Positions 46,726-55,372 of a DNA stretch of 64,000 bases are shown here, piece after piece (position 1 is the first letter of the stretch; each line of letters starts with the position of its first letter). Source of the DNA: Stutzerimonas azotifigens (lineage in GTDB: Bacteria > Pseudomonadota > Gammaproteobacteria > Pseudomonadales > Pseudomonadaceae); NCBI RefSeq assembly GCF_013522725.1, contig NZ_JAAMRF010000002.1, positions 496,001 through 560,000 of the forward strand, given 5' to 3'. Below the pieces are notes generated by a model, which was not told the origin of the DNA, did no database searches, and was given only the letters and a program-made list of their open reading frames with translations. Made by a program: the position numbers and the translations under genes.

Positions 46726-48930
46726 ATGAGCTTCGACGCCGATGAAGAAATCCTCCAGGATTTCCTAGTTGAGGCTGGCGAGATTCTTGAGTTGTTATCC
46801 GAACAGTTGGTCGAGCTGGAAAGCAGCCCTGACGATACGGCACTGCTCAATGCCATTTTTCGCGGTTTCCATACGGTTAAGGGCGGCGCCGGTTTCCTCC
46901 AGCTGAACGAGCTGGTCGAGTGCTGCCACATCGCCGAGAACGTGTTCGACATCTTGCGCAAGGGCGAACGACGCGTCGATTCGGAGTTGATGGACGTCGT
47001 GCTTCAGGCACTCGACGCCGTCAACGAGATGTTCGGCCAGGTCCGCGAGCGGACCGACATGACGCCTGCCTCGCCCGAGCTGCTCGCAGCCCTTGCACGG
47101 CTGGCCGAGCCGGCTTCCGCCGCGGCACCTGTTGCGGCAGCACCGGCGCCGGTCGTCGCTGCTCCGGTGGCCGCCCCACGGCCCGCTTCCGGTGACATCA
47201 CCGAAGAAGAATTCGAGCAGATGCTCGACTCTCTGGGCCAACCGGACACTGCTACCGAGCCGTCCGCCGCGGGAGCGGCTTCGGACGAAATCAGCGACGA
47301 CGAATTCGAATCGTTGCTCGATCAGTTGCACGGCAAAGGTCAGTTTTCCACAGCGCCGGCGGCCCAAGCGCCAGCGGCCGCTCCGTCGGCCAATGCCGCG
47401 GCAGGCGATGAAATCAGCGACGACGAATTCGAGGCCCTGCTTGATCAGCTGCACGGCAAGGGCAAGTTCGAGCCGGCCGTGGCCGCTGCCGAAGATAAGC
47501 CCGCCGCACCGGCACCGGCACCGGTGGCGGCCTCGGGCGATGAAATTACTGATGACGAATTCGAAGCCCTGCTCGATCAGCTGCATGGCAAGGGCAAGTT
47601 CGTCGAGCCCGTTGCAGCGTCCAGCGCGCCAGTTGCTGCGCCAAAGCCCGCCGCTGCTCCTGCCCCGGTAGCTGCCGCGCCGGTCAAGGCTGCGGCCGCT
47701 GCTGCCGAAGCGCCCAAGCGCGCCGCGGCTGCAACAGCCGAGAAGCCGGCTGCGGCCAGCGAGGCGGAGACAACCGTTCGGGTCGACACGGCGCGCCTCG
47801 ACGAGATCATGAACATGGTCGGCGAGCTGGTGCTTGTGCGTAACCGTCTGGTGCGCCTGGGTTCCAACAGCGGCGACGAGGCGATGTCCAAGGCCGTGTC
47901 GAACCTGGATGTTGTGACCGCCGATCTGCAGACCGCGGTCATGAAGACCCGCATGCAGCCGATCAAGAAGGTCTTCGGACGCTTCCCCCGGCTGGTTCGC
48001 GACCTGGCGCGCAACCTGAAGAAAGAAATCAATCTGGAGCTGGTCGGTGAAGAAACCGACCTGGACAAGAACCTCGTCGAGGCGCTGGCCGATCCGCTGG
48101 TGCACTTGGTGCGCAACGCGGTCGACCATGGCATCGAGTCGCCGGATGAGCGCGAGGCCGCCGGCAAGCCGCGCACCGGTCGAGTGGTGTTGTCCGCCGA
48201 GCAGGAGGGTGACCACATCCTGCTGATGATCACCGATGACGGCAAAGGGATGGACGCCGCGGTCTTGCGTGCCAAAGCGGTCGAAAAAGGCCTGTTGGAC
48301 AAGGATGCTGCCGATCGTCTGAGCGAGCTGGAGTGCTACAACCTGATTTTCGCGCCTGGCTTCTCGACCAAGACCGAAATCTCCGACGTCTCCGGGCGCG
48401 GCGTGGGCATGGACGTGGTCAAGACGAAGATTTCCCAGCTCAACGGCACGGTCAACGTGTTCTCCACCAAGGGCAGCGGATCGAAGATCGTGATCAAGGT
48501 CCCGCTGACACTGGCGATCATGCCGACCTTGATGGTGATGCTGGGCGAACAGGCCTTCGCCTTCCCGCTGGTCAACGTCAACGAGATCTTCCACCTCGAC
48601 CTGTCGCGCACCAACGTGGTGGACGGCCAGGAAGTGGTCATCGTCCGCGACAAGGCTCTGCCCCTGTTCTACCTCAAGCGCTGGCTGGTCCGGGGCGCCG
48701 CCCACGAAGAGCAGCACGAAGGGCACGTGGTGATCCTCAGCATTGGCAACCAGCGCATCGGCTTTGTCGTCGATCAGTTGGTCGGCCAGGAAGAAGTGGT
48801 CATCAAGCCGCTGGGCAAGATGCTGCAGGGCACGCCCGGCATGTCTGGCGCGACTATCACCGGCGACGGACGCATCGCTTTGATCCTCGACGTGCCGAGC
48901 ATGCTCAAGCGTTACGCGCGCAAGATCTGA
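46726..48930 (+). CDS. cheA: Chemotaxis histidine kinase CheA
   Basis: Core kinase of the chemosensory array, 734 residues. P1: phospho-acceptor histidine H49 in [15 protein letters not shown]. Residues about 125-345 form an alanine and proline-rich linker that replaces a recognisable P2 domain and carries four copies of an acidic [13 protein letters not shown]-type motif (157-172, 188-207, 229-248, 273-292). P3 dimer domain: [20 protein letters not shown]4 ATPase: [12 protein letters not shown] and DDGKGMD. P5: the CheW-like regulatory domain. It is the main flagellar CheA. Confidence 0.93.
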   Translation: MSFDADEEILQDFLVEAGEILELLSEQLVELESSPDDTALLNAIFRGFHTVKGGAGFLQLNELVECCHIAENVFDILRKGERRVDSELMDVVLQALDAVNEMFGQVRERTDMTPASPELLAALARLAEPASAAAPVAAAPAPVVAAPVAAPRPASGDITEEEFEQMLDSLGQPDTATEPSAAGAASDEISDDEFESLLDQLHGKGQFSTAPAAQAPAAAPSANAAAGDEISDDEFEALLDQLHGKGKFEPAVAAAEDKPAAPAPAPVAASGDEITDDEFEALLDQLHGKGKFVEPVAASSAPVAAPKPAAAPAPVAAAPVKAAAAAAEAPKRAAAATAEKPAAASEAETTVRVDTARLDEIMNMVGELVLVRNRLVRLGSNSGDEAMSKAVSNLDVVTADLQTAVMKTRMQPIKKVFGRFPRLVRDLARNLKKEINLELVGEETDLDKNLVEALADPLVHLVRNAVDHGIESPDEREAAGKPRTGRVVLSAEQEGDHILLMITDDGKGMDAAVLRAKAVEKGLLDKDAADRLSELECYNLIFAPGFSTKTEISDVSGRGVGMDVVKTKISQLNGTVNVFSTKGSGSKIVIKVPLTLAIMPTLMVMLGEQAFAFPLVNVNEIFHLDLSRTNVVDGQEVVIVRDKALPLFYLKRWLVRGAAHEEQHEGHVVILSIGNQRIGFVVDQLVGQEEVVIKPLGKMLQGTPGMSGATITGDGRIALILDVPSMLKRYARKI
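47194..47601 (+). repeat. Fourfold peptide repeat in CheA linker
   Basis: Four in-frame copies of the motif (D/E)I(T/S)(D/E)(D/E)EFExxLD(Q/S)L start at 47194, 47287, 47410 and 47542. The last three are nearly identical and also share HGKG(Q/K)F. The spacing is 31, 41 and 44 codons, with alanine and proline-rich spacers between. The copies differ at synonymous positions, which suggests selection on the peptide and not recent duplication. Confidence 0.9.
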
Positions 48931-48939
48931 TTCAGCGAG

Positions 48940-48962
48940 GCAGTGGCCGCACGGCCGCTGCC
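48940..48962 (+). other. Inverted repeat between cheA and cheB
   Basis: GGCAGTGGCCG and CGGCCGCTGCC can form a GC-rich hairpin in the 47-base gap between cheA and cheB, with one G-U pair and no T-run. It may slow transcription or protect RNA ends, or play no role. Confidence 0.5.
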
Positions 48963-48977
48963 GCTAGGAGTTGTTCA

Positions 48978-50072
48978 ATGGCAGTCAAGGTCCTGGTGGT
49001 AGACGATTCCGGCTTTTTCCGCCGGCGCGTCTCCGAGATCCTCTCATCCGATAAAAATATCCAGGTTGTTGGCACCGCGACCAATGGTCGTGAAGCCATC
49101 GATCAGGCGCTGGCGCTCAAGCCGGACGTCATCACCATGGACTACGAGATGCCGATGATGGACGGCATCACGGCGGTTCGGCAGATCATGCAACGCTGCC
49201 CGACGCCGGTCCTGATGTTTTCCTCGCTTACCCACGAAGGGGCCCGAGTCACTCTCGATGCGCTCGACGCCGGTGCGGTCGATTATCTGCCGAAGAATTT
49301 CGAGGACATCTCGCGCAACCCCGAGAAGGTCAAACAGATGCTCTGCGAGAAGGTCCATACCATCGCGCGGAGTAATCGACACTACGGCAGTTTCTTGAGC
49401 ACTGCTGCTTCGGCAACGACTTCCACCGCAGCCCCGGCTTCGCGCTCCGCTGCCGCTCCGGCGCCGCGGCCGAACGCCACGCCAACGACCAGCGCGGCGC
49501 CCAAGCGCAAGAACTACAAGCTCGTTGCCATTGGCACGTCCACCGGCGGCCCGGTCGCGCTGCAGCGCGTTCTGACGCAGCTGCCGGCCGGCTTTCCGAC
49601 GCCGATCGTGCTGATCCAGCACATGCCTGCGGCCTTCACCAAGGCTTTTGCCGAGCGCTTGGACAAGCTCTGCCGGATCAACGTCAAGGAGGCCGAGGAC
49701 GGCGATCTGCTACGTCCCGGCCTGGCGCTGCTGGCGCCAGGCGGCAAGCAGATGATGATCGACGGGCGCGGATCGGTACGCATCCTGCCCGGCGACGAAC
49801 GCCTGAATTACAAACCCTGTGTCGACATCACTTTCGGCTCGGCCGCCAAGTCGTTCAATGACAAGGTGCTGGCCGTCGTGCTGACCGGCATGGGCGCCGA
49901 CGGCCGTGAAGGCGCGCGCCTGCTCAAGCAGTGCGGAAGCCAGGTCTGGGCTCAGGACGAGGCCAGTTGCGTGATTTACGGAATGCCGATGGCGATCGTC
50001 AAGGCCAATCTCAGCGACGCCATCTACAGCCTCGACGACATCGGCCGTCACATCGCCGAGGCATGCAGCTAG
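48978..50072 (+). CDS. cheB: Chemotaxis methylesterase CheB
   Basis: Receiver plus methylesterase/deamidase that adapts chemoreceptors by removing methyl groups. The 364-residue product has D55 in [13 protein letters not shown] as phospho-acceptor. After a Ser/Thr/Ala/Pro-rich linker, the esterase domain shows the catalytic Ser, His and Asp in [21 protein letters not shown] and [14 protein letters not shown]. The ATG has AGGAG seven bases upstream; an in-frame upstream extension would fall in cheA. motC starts inside the stop codon region. Confidence 0.94.
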   Translation: MAVKVLVVDDSGFFRRRVSEILSSDKNIQVVGTATNGREAIDQALALKPDVITMDYEMPMMDGITAVRQIMQRCPTPVLMFSSLTHEGARVTLDALDAGAVDYLPKNFEDISRNPEKVKQMLCEKVHTIARSNRHYGSFLSTAASATTSTAAPASRSAAAPAPRPNATPTTSAAPKRKNYKLVAIGTSTGGPVALQRVLTQLPAGFPTPIVLIQHMPAAFTKAFAERLDKLCRINVKEAEDGDLLRPGLALLAPGGKQMMIDGRGSVRILPGDERLNYKPCVDITFGSAAKSFNDKVLAVVLTGMGADGREGARLLKQCGSQVWAQDEASCVIYGMPMAIVKANLSDAIYSLDDIGRHIAEACS

Positions 50073-50812
50073 TGGATGTACTGAGCCTCATTGGGCTTGC
50101 CTTGGCGTTCATCGCCATCGTCGGCGGTAACTTCCTGGAAGGCGGTCACATTTCGGCCCTGCTCAACGGCCCGGCTGCGCTGATCGTGCTCGGCGGTACG
50201 CTTGGCGCGGTGCTGCTGCAGACGCCGATCACGGTGTTCAAGCGTGCCATGGTGATAGGCCGCTGGATATTGTTCCCGCCGCGTATCGATCTGGCCCGGG
50301 GCATCTCCGATGTGGTTGGCTGGAGCATGACGGCGCGCAAGGAAGGCCTCCTAGGATTGGAGCCGGTCGCCGACAGCGAAGCCGATCCCTATGCGCGCAA
50401 GGGGTTGCAACTGCTCATCGACGGTGCCGAGCCCGAGGCGATCCGTAGCATCCTCGAAGTCGATCTTTACACTCAGGAAGGGCGAGATCTGCGCGCGGCC
50501 AAGGTGTACGAAAGCATGGGCGGCTATTCGCCGACCGTCGGTATCATCGGCGCGGTGATGGGGCTGATTCACGTCATGGGCAATCTCGCCGACCCCAGCC
50601 AGCTCGGCAGCGGTATCGCCGTGGCCTTTGTCGCGACCATTTACGGGGTTGCCTTCGCCAACCTTCTGGTGTTGCCCATTGGCAACAAGCTCAAGTCCGT
50701 CGTGCAGAAACAGTCGGCCTATCGGGAAATGATCCTCGAAGGTGTGCTGTCGATCGCCGAAGGAGAAAATCCACGCTCGATCGAACTCAAGCTGCAAGGC
50801 TTCATGGACTGA
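50072..50812 (+). CDS. motC: Flagellar stator protein MotC (MotA-like)
   Basis: Proton channel subunit of the second Pseudomonas stator (MotCD). The 246-residue protein starts MDVLSLIGLALAFIAIVGGNFLEGG, at a GTG overlapping the cheB stop by one base. It has about four membrane helices, the cytoplasmic loop (with RKEGLLGLEPVAD) and the GYSPTVGIIGAVMGLIHVMGNLADPSQLGSGIAVAFVATIYGV signature. A longer frame, MQLVDVLS, is less likely. motD starts three bases downstream. Confidence 0.93.
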   Translation: MDVLSLIGLALAFIAIVGGNFLEGGHISALLNGPAALIVLGGTLGAVLLQTPITVFKRAMVIGRWILFPPRIDLARGISDVVGWSMTARKEGLLGLEPVADSEADPYARKGLQLLIDGAEPEAIRSILEVDLYTQEGRDLRAAKVYESMGGYSPTVGIIGAVMGLIHVMGNLADPSQLGSGIAVAFVATIYGVAFANLLVLPIGNKLKSVVQKQSAYREMILEGVLSIAEGENPRSIELKLQGFMD

Positions 50813-50815
50813 GCG

Positions 50816-51652
50816 ATGGCACGACGCAGGCGTGAGGAAGAGCATGAAAACCACGAGCGTTGGCTGGTCTCCTATGCCGACTTCATTACGCTGTTGTTCG
50901 CATTCTTTGTGGTGATGTATTCGATTTCGTCGGTGAACGAAGGCAAATACAAGATTCTTTCCGAGTCGCTGGTTGGCGTATTCAGCAGCCAGGATCGCGC
51001 GATCAAGCCGATCCCGGTCGGCGAGGAGCGTCCGCGCACGACTGAGCCGATTCGCCTGGACATCGACCAAGGCGCCACAAACGACCAAGCCGAAGCGCCT
51101 GAAGACCCGCTGAAAAGCATCGCACGGAGCATGCGCGAAGCGTTTGGCGATCTGATCGGCGACGGTCAGTTGACGGTTCGGGGCAACGAATTGTGGATCG
51201 AGCTGGAGCTGAGCTCGAGCCTGCTGTTTCCCAGTGGCGATGCGATTCCCAATGACCGTGCGTTCGAGCTGATCGAAAAGGTCGCCGCCATTCTCGCGCC
51301 GTATCAGAACCCGATCCATGTCGAAGGCTTTACCGATAACCTGCCGATCAGTACCGCCAGCTACCCGACCAATTGGGAGCTGTCTGCCGCCCGTGCCGCC
51401 AGTGTGGTGCGCATGTTGGCCGCCCAAGGCGTCGACGCCGACCGGCTGGCTGCCGTCGGTTATGGGGAATTCCAGCCGGTGGCCGACAATGCGACGGCCG
51501 AAGGGCGCGCGCGCAACCGGCGCGTCGTGCTGGTGGTCTCGCGCAATCTCGATGTGCGCCGCAGTGTGACGAGCGCCGGCAGTGCCAATACCGAGGCGGA
51601 CGCGACGCTGCAACGCGCTGGCACGCAAACTGCACCACGTGCCGACAGGTAG
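50816..51652 (+). CDS. motD: Flagellar stator protein MotD (MotB-like)
   Basis: A 278-residue stator subunit. One helix (about 20-40, including WLVSYADFITLLFAFFVVMYSISSVN) holds the proton-carrying aspartate of the family (SYADF), and the C-terminal OmpA-type domain (NDRAFELIEKVAAIL, SAARAASVVRMLAAQGVDADRLAAVGYGEFQPVADNATAEGRARNRRV) binds peptidoglycan. Together with MotC it supports swarming in P. aeruginosa. An inverted repeat overlaps its 3' end. Confidence 0.93.
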   Translation: MARRRREEEHENHERWLVSYADFITLLFAFFVVMYSISSVNEGKYKILSESLVGVFSSQDRAIKPIPVGEERPRTTEPIRLDIDQGATNDQAEAPEDPLKSIARSMREAFGDLIGDGQLTVRGNELWIELELSSSLLFPSGDAIPNDRAFELIEKVAAILAPYQNPIHVEGFTDNLPISTASYPTNWELSAARAASVVRMLAAQGVDADRLAAVGYGEFQPVADNATAEGRARNRRVVLVVSRNLDVRRSVTSAGSANTEADATLQRAGTQTAPRADR

Positions 51653-51669
51653 TCTGCCCGTGTCGGCAC
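51639..51669 (+). other. Inverted repeat at the 3' end of motD
   Basis: GTGCCGACA (51639-51647) and TGTCGGCAC (51661-51669) form a perfect nine-base stem with a 13-base loop. It covers the motD stop and has no T-run. It may help protect the RNA end or reduce read-through to the ParA-like gene. Confidence 0.55.
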
Positions 51670-51742
51670 CGTCAAATCACCGTCGTGCCTGTTCGGGGCG
51701 ACGCCAGTTCCCGATCCGTATCGGTCCGGGAGGAAGAACGTC

Positions 51743-52531
51743 ATGAGAGTCTGGGCTGTAGCCAATCAAAAAGGTGGGGTAGGCAAGACCACCACCTCTG
51801 TCGCGCTGGCAGGCTTGCTGGCCGACGCGGGCAAGCGCGTGGTCGTGGTCGATCTGGATCCACATGGGTCGATGACCAGCTATTTCGGCCAAGACCCCGA
51901 TAGCCTCGAGCACAGCGTCTTCGAGCTGTTCCAGCATCAAGGCAGCGTGCCGGAGGGTTTGCCGCGCCAGCTGCTACTGCCGACCAGCCACGAGCGCATT
52001 TCCCTGCTGCCATCCAGCACCGTGCTGGCGACGCTCGAGCGGCAATCGCCGGGCCAGAATGGCCTTGGGTTGGTGGTTGCCAAAAGTCTGACACAGCTCT
52101 GGCAAGACTATGATCACGCGATCATCGACAGCCCGCCGCTACTCGGCGTGCTGATGGTCAATGCCCTGGCGGCCAGCCAACAGCTGGTGATACCCGTGCA
52201 GACGGAGTTTCTGGCAGTGAAAGGACTCGAGCGGATGGTCAGCACGCTGGCGATGATCAACCGTTCACGCAAGCAGGCGTTGCCATACACCATCGTGCCG
52301 ACGTTGTTCGATCGGCGTACCCAGGCGTCGATGAACACGCTCAAGGTGCTGCGTCAGGGTTATGAGGCGAACCTATGGCAGGCGTTCATCCCGGTCGATA
52401 CCCGTCTGCGCGATGCGAGCCGTGCGGGTCTGGTGCCATCACAGTTCGATTCGGGTAGCCGCGCGGTGATTGCCTATCGTGCGCTGCTCAAGCATTTGCT
52501 GGCCTACCAGGCTACCCCACAGGTAGCCTGA
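51743..52531 (+). CDS. parC: ParA-like ATPase of the chemotaxis cluster (ParC)
   Basis: A 262-residue ParA/MinD-family ATPase with deviant Walker A QKGGVGKTTTSVAL and VDLDPHGSMTSYFG. In Vibrio and Pseudomonas the equivalent ParC places chemotaxis arrays at the cell pole. It lies 90 bases after motD, 87 bases before the ParP-like gene. It is a chromosome-borne cluster gene, not a plasmid partition gene, since no parB is next to it. The name rests on synteny. Confidence 0.85.
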   Translation: MRVWAVANQKGGVGKTTTSVALAGLLADAGKRVVVVDLDPHGSMTSYFGQDPDSLEHSVFELFQHQGSVPEGLPRQLLLPTSHERISLLPSSTVLATLERQSPGQNGLGLVVAKSLTQLWQDYDHAIIDSPPLLGVLMVNALAASQQLVIPVQTEFLAVKGLERMVSTLAMINRSRKQALPYTIVPTLFDRRTQASMNTLKVLRQGYEANLWQAFIPVDTRLRDASRAGLVPSQFDSGSRAVIAYRALLKHLLAYQATPQVA

Positions 52532-52618
52532 GATGTACGCAACTAATTGCGGTCGGGGCTCAAGTCCGCGGCGATGCCAGCCGATAGCCTGTTCAGATAT
52601 TTCCTACGAGTGCGTTTC

Positions 52619-53506
52619 ATGAGTCGCTCTGTTCTCGCCGCAACCCGCCCTCAGCTGGCTCTCCAGTCCTATCTCGACGCGCTGCTTCAGGATGCGGCGA
52701 TCGAGCTGGCCGACTCGGTCACGCTCGACGAGTTTCAGGCTGCCGTGCTCGAAGAGCAGCAGCGCGACGCGGTGCCGAAGGTGCCCGTGGTCGCATCGCC
52801 TGCGGTGGCCCCGGCACCTGTTGCGGCAGTGCCGGCTGCGCCTGTGCTTGTCGCGCCGGGTGCGGAAAGGCCTGTGCTGGTTCCGCCGGTACCTGCGGTC
52901 GTGCCCGCTGTTGCGCCTGTACTGGACATCGGTTCGCCTGTGGTCGAGCTGGTGCCGAAGAGCGAGCCGCCGCTGACACCGCCATTGCAGTTCGATGGAC
53001 AGCCTGCGTGGGGTGAAGAGCCGTTCGAGTGCCTGCTGTTCGATGTCGCGGGGCTGACATTGGCCGTCCCGCTGGTCAGTCTGGGCTCGATTTATCCGTT
53101 GGCAGGACAGGAGCTGACGCCGTTGTTTGGTCAGCCCGACTGGTTTCTCGGAATCCTGCCGTGCCAGGCGGGCAATCTCAAGGTGCTCGATGCGGCGCGC
53201 TGGGTAATGCCGGACCGCTACCGTGACGATTTCCGCGAGGGCCTGCAGTATGTGATTTCGGTAGAGGGTTACGAGTGGGGTTTGGCGGTGCATCAGGTCA
53301 GCCGTTCGATCCGGCTCGATCCGCGGCAAGTCAAATGGCGTTCCCAGCGCAGCCAGCGTCCCTGGCTCGCTGGAACGGTGATCGAACACATGTGCGCACT
53401 GCTCGATGTGGCCGCGCTGGCCGAGTTGATCGCAAGCGGTGCGGCCAAGCGCGCCGAGCATGAGCAAGCGTCGGCGGCGAAGCCAGCAGGGCGCAAGCGA
53501 AACTGA
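52619..53506 (+). CDS. parP: CheW-like protein ParP
   Basis: A 295-residue protein with an N-terminal segment RPQLALQSYLDALLQDA, a proline, valine and alanine-rich linker (about 55-130) and a C-terminal CheW-like domain (FECLLFDVAGLTLAVPLVSLGSI, DWFLGILPCQAGNLKVLDAARWV). In Vibrio ParP links ParC to CheA and helps array inheritance. The ATG giving MSRSVLAATRPQ was chosen. cheW follows 72 bases later. The gene order parC-parP-cheW supports the name. Confidence 0.85.
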   Translation: MSRSVLAATRPQLALQSYLDALLQDAAIELADSVTLDEFQAAVLEEQQRDAVPKVPVVASPAVAPAPVAAVPAAPVLVAPGAERPVLVPPVPAVVPAVAPVLDIGSPVVELVPKSEPPLTPPLQFDGQPAWGEEPFECLLFDVAGLTLAVPLVSLGSIYPLAGQELTPLFGQPDWFLGILPCQAGNLKVLDAARWVMPDRYRDDFREGLQYVISVEGYEWGLAVHQVSRSIRLDPRQVKWRSQRSQRPWLAGTVIEHMCALLDVAALAELIASGAAKRAEHEQASAAKPAGRKRN

Positions 53507-53578
53507 ATGGAAACCCGGGCGTGTCTTGCTCCCGGTATGGATAATCGACCGTCACAGCGGTAACTGAGAGGCTGGGCT

Positions 53579-54058
53579 ATGAAAATGACGTCTTCACAGG
53601 GTTCGGAAGATCCCATTCTGCAATGGGTGACCTTCCGCCTGGACAACGAGACCTACGGCATCAACGTGATGCAGGTTCAGGAAGTGCTGCGTTACACCGA
53701 GATCGCCCCGGTACCGGGTGCGCCGAGCTACGTGCTGGGGATCATCAACCTGCGTGGCAACGTGGTGACGGTGATCGACACGCGCCAGCGTTTCGGTCTC
53801 GATCCCGCGCCGGTCAGCGACAATACCCGTATCGTCATCATTGAGGCCGATCGCCAGGTCGTCGGCATTCTGGTCGATAGCGTTGCCGAAGTCGTTTACC
53901 TGCGGCAATCGGAGATCGAAACCGCGCCCAACGTGGGCAACGATGAGTCGGCCAAGTTCATCCAGGGCGTCTGCAACAAGAACGGCGAACTTCTGATCCT
54001 GGTCGAACTCGACAAGATGATGACCGAAGAAGAATGGTCGGACCTGGAGAACATCTGA
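53579..54058 (+). CDS. cheW: Chemotaxis coupling protein CheW
   Basis: A 159-residue adaptor between chemoreceptors and CheA. The CheW core shows QWVTFRLDNETYGINVMQVQEVLRYTEIAPVPGAPSYVLGIINLRGNVVTVIDTRQRFGL and NGELLILVELDKMM. It is a single domain with no linker, unlike the ParP-like protein upstream. A second ATG lies two codons after the chosen start. A DUF2802 gene starts three bases after the stop. Confidence 0.95.
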   Translation: MKMTSSQGSEDPILQWVTFRLDNETYGINVMQVQEVLRYTEIAPVPGAPSYVLGIINLRGNVVTVIDTRQRFGLDPAPVSDNTRIVIIEADRQVVGILVDSVAEVVYLRQSEIETAPNVGNDESAKFIQGVCNKNGELLILVELDKMMTEEEWSDLENI

Positions 54059-54061
54059 TCC

Positions 54062-54466
54062 ATGCTGATCGCTGCGGTGGCTGTGCTGGCGGTGTGCTGC
54101 GTCGGCCTGTTGGGTCTGCTGCTTTGGCTGATGCAGAGCCACAAGTTGCAGGCACAACTACAGGCCGAGCGCGACGCCATGCGCGACCAGCGCATCAAGG
54201 AGCTGGGCAAGCGCCTGGATGCCTATCTTGAAGGCAGCGTCCGCATCGGCGAGGAGCTGCATGAGGTGCGCCGTCTTGTTGCGCCGCTGCCTGACAAGCT
54301 GACCCAGCTCGAGCAGCGCGATCCAGGCAGCCTGTCGTTCACCCAGGCCGCCCGGCTGGTGGGCATGGGCGCCAGCGTCGATGATCTGACCCAGTCCTGC
54401 GGCCTGACCCAGGCCGAAGCGGAGTTGATGAGCAAGCTGCACCAGAGTCGGCGCCCGCAGCGCTGA
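54062..54466 (+). CDS. DUF2802 protein of the chemotaxis cluster
   Basis: A 134-residue protein with one N-terminal membrane helix (LIAAVAVLAVCCVGLLGLLLWLMQS), a coiled-coil segment (about 30-80) and a C-terminal part with SFTQAARLVGMGASVDDLTQSCGLTQAEAELMSKLH. This end is the DUF2802 signature and looks like a small helix-turn-helix-like fold. It lies three bases after cheW, as in P. aeruginosa. The function is unknown; context suggests motility. A 14-base palindrome follows. Confidence 0.8.
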   Translation: MLIAAVAVLAVCCVGLLGLLLWLMQSHKLQAQLQAERDAMRDQRIKELGKRLDAYLEGSVRIGEELHEVRRLVAPLPDKLTQLEQRDPGSLSFTQAARLVGMGASVDDLTQSCGLTQAEAELMSKLHQSRRPQR

Positions 54467-54476
54467 CTTTCCTGAT

Positions 54477-54490
54477 GCCGGCATGCCGGC
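54477..54490. other. Perfect GC-rich palindrome after the DUF2802 gene
   Basis: GCCGGCATGCCGGC is a 14-base perfect palindrome just past the DUF2802 stop. It has no T-run. It could be part of a weak terminator or a chance GC-rich site. Confidence 0.4.
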
Positions 54491-54639
54491 TCCGAGTCCC
54501 TTCCACCCGCCAGCGCGATGCCTGGCCGATCCCCTCGACATCAGGTCGATTGAACCCCGCGCGACTTCCTGCTCTCCAAGGTTAAGGAATGACCCTTCGG
54601 TCATTCGGGCTCCGCATGGCTCAGGCCGGGGAGGGCGTG

Positions 54640-55080
54640 ATGTTGCGCATTCTGGTTCTCATCCTGTTCAGCGTTCCCGCCTGGGGGCAAGCCGAAGAAG
54701 CGCCGCTTGAAGTCGAAGGCGCGATGACAGTCAACGTCTATCAGGCCAAGCGTCTCTACGACCTGGGGGCAGTATTCGTTGACGTCAGGCCGACGCGAGA
54801 GTGGAGCTGGGGGCATATCCATGGCGCCGTTCATCTCGACCTGCACGGTCGCTTTCCGGGACTGTCCCAGGGGCAGTGGCCGCGCGAGGTGCCGCTGGTG
54901 CTCTATTGCGACAGCGAAGTCTGTCCCAGTGGCGCGGCCGCGGCGCGGCGCGCGGTGGCATGGGGCTACAAGCAGGTGTTCTATTTTCGCGAGGGCTACT
55001 TCGCCTGGCAGCTGGCGGATTTCCCCCAGGGCAAGAGTATGGCGGGCGAACTCTCCGCCCTTAGCGCTCAGGCCCACTGA
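54640..55080 (+). CDS. Exported rhodanese-like protein
   Basis: A 146-residue protein with signal peptide MLRILVLILFSVPAWGQA. The rhodanese-like domain has FVDVRPTREWSWGHIHGAVHLDL, and the active loop begins LYCDSEVCPSGAAAARR, with a likely catalytic cysteine in LYC. The exact reaction is not shown; periplasmic sulfur transfer is possible. The ATG at 54640 with GGAGG five bases upstream gives a clean signal peptide. An ATG 17 codons earlier is less likely. Its last 20 bases overlap the end of the convergent FlhB-like gene. Confidence 0.72.
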   Translation: MLRILVLILFSVPAWGQAEEAPLEVEGAMTVNVYQAKRLYDLGAVFVDVRPTREWSWGHIHGAVHLDLHGRFPGLSQGQWPREVPLVLYCDSEVCPSGAAAARRAVAWGYKQVFYFREGYFAWQLADFPQGKSMAGELSALSAQAH

Positions 55081-55372
55081 GCAACAGCGGCGCGTCGCCG
55101 TCGTCGCGCTGGCCGAAGCCTACGGGGGCCTTGCCCTTGAGATACCAGGCGAAGGCGATGACTTCGGCGATGCTGCGGTAGAGCGCCTCGGGAATCGCGT
55201 CGCCGAGTTCGAGCCTTGCCAGCAGCCGGACCAGTTCGGCGTTCTCGTAGATCGGCACCTCGTGTTCGCGAGCGATGGCGAGAATTGCCTCGGCCAGCGC
55301 GTCGTCACCCTTGGCGGTCACGCTCGGCGCGTTGCGGCCGTCATAGGCCAGTGCGATGACTTGCTTGCTCAT
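55061..55372 (-). CDS. FlhB C-terminal-domain-like protein
   Basis: A 103-residue soluble protein that resembles only the cytoplasmic domain of FlhB/YscU: VIALAYDGRNAPSVTAKGDDALAEAILAIAREHEVPIYEN and ELGDAIPEALYRSIAEVIAFAWYLK. It has no membrane helices and lacks the NPTH self-cleavage site. Its start overlaps the stop of the FliK-like gene, so the two are made together. FlhB-like soluble proteins occur in many flagellated bacteria, and some can replace the missing FlhB C-terminal part. Confidence 0.8.
   Translation of the reverse strand: MSKQVIALAYDGRNAPSVTAKGDDALAEAILAIAREHEVPIYENAELVRLLARLELGDAIPEALYRSIAEVIAFAWYLKGKAPVGFGQRDDGDAPLLLSGPER

Noticed and set aside
46795-48726. Long minus-strand open frame of 643 codons opposite cheA
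   Set aside because: It is the shadow of cheA in a high-GC gene. It has no ribosome site and no family motifs, and its composition is rich in Arg, His, Gln and Gly as expected of an antisense frame.
51743-52531. ParA-like gene as a plasmid or prophage partition marker
   Set aside because: No parB, origin or phage genes are near. The position between motD and a CheW-like gene marks it as a chemotaxis-array ParA homologue.
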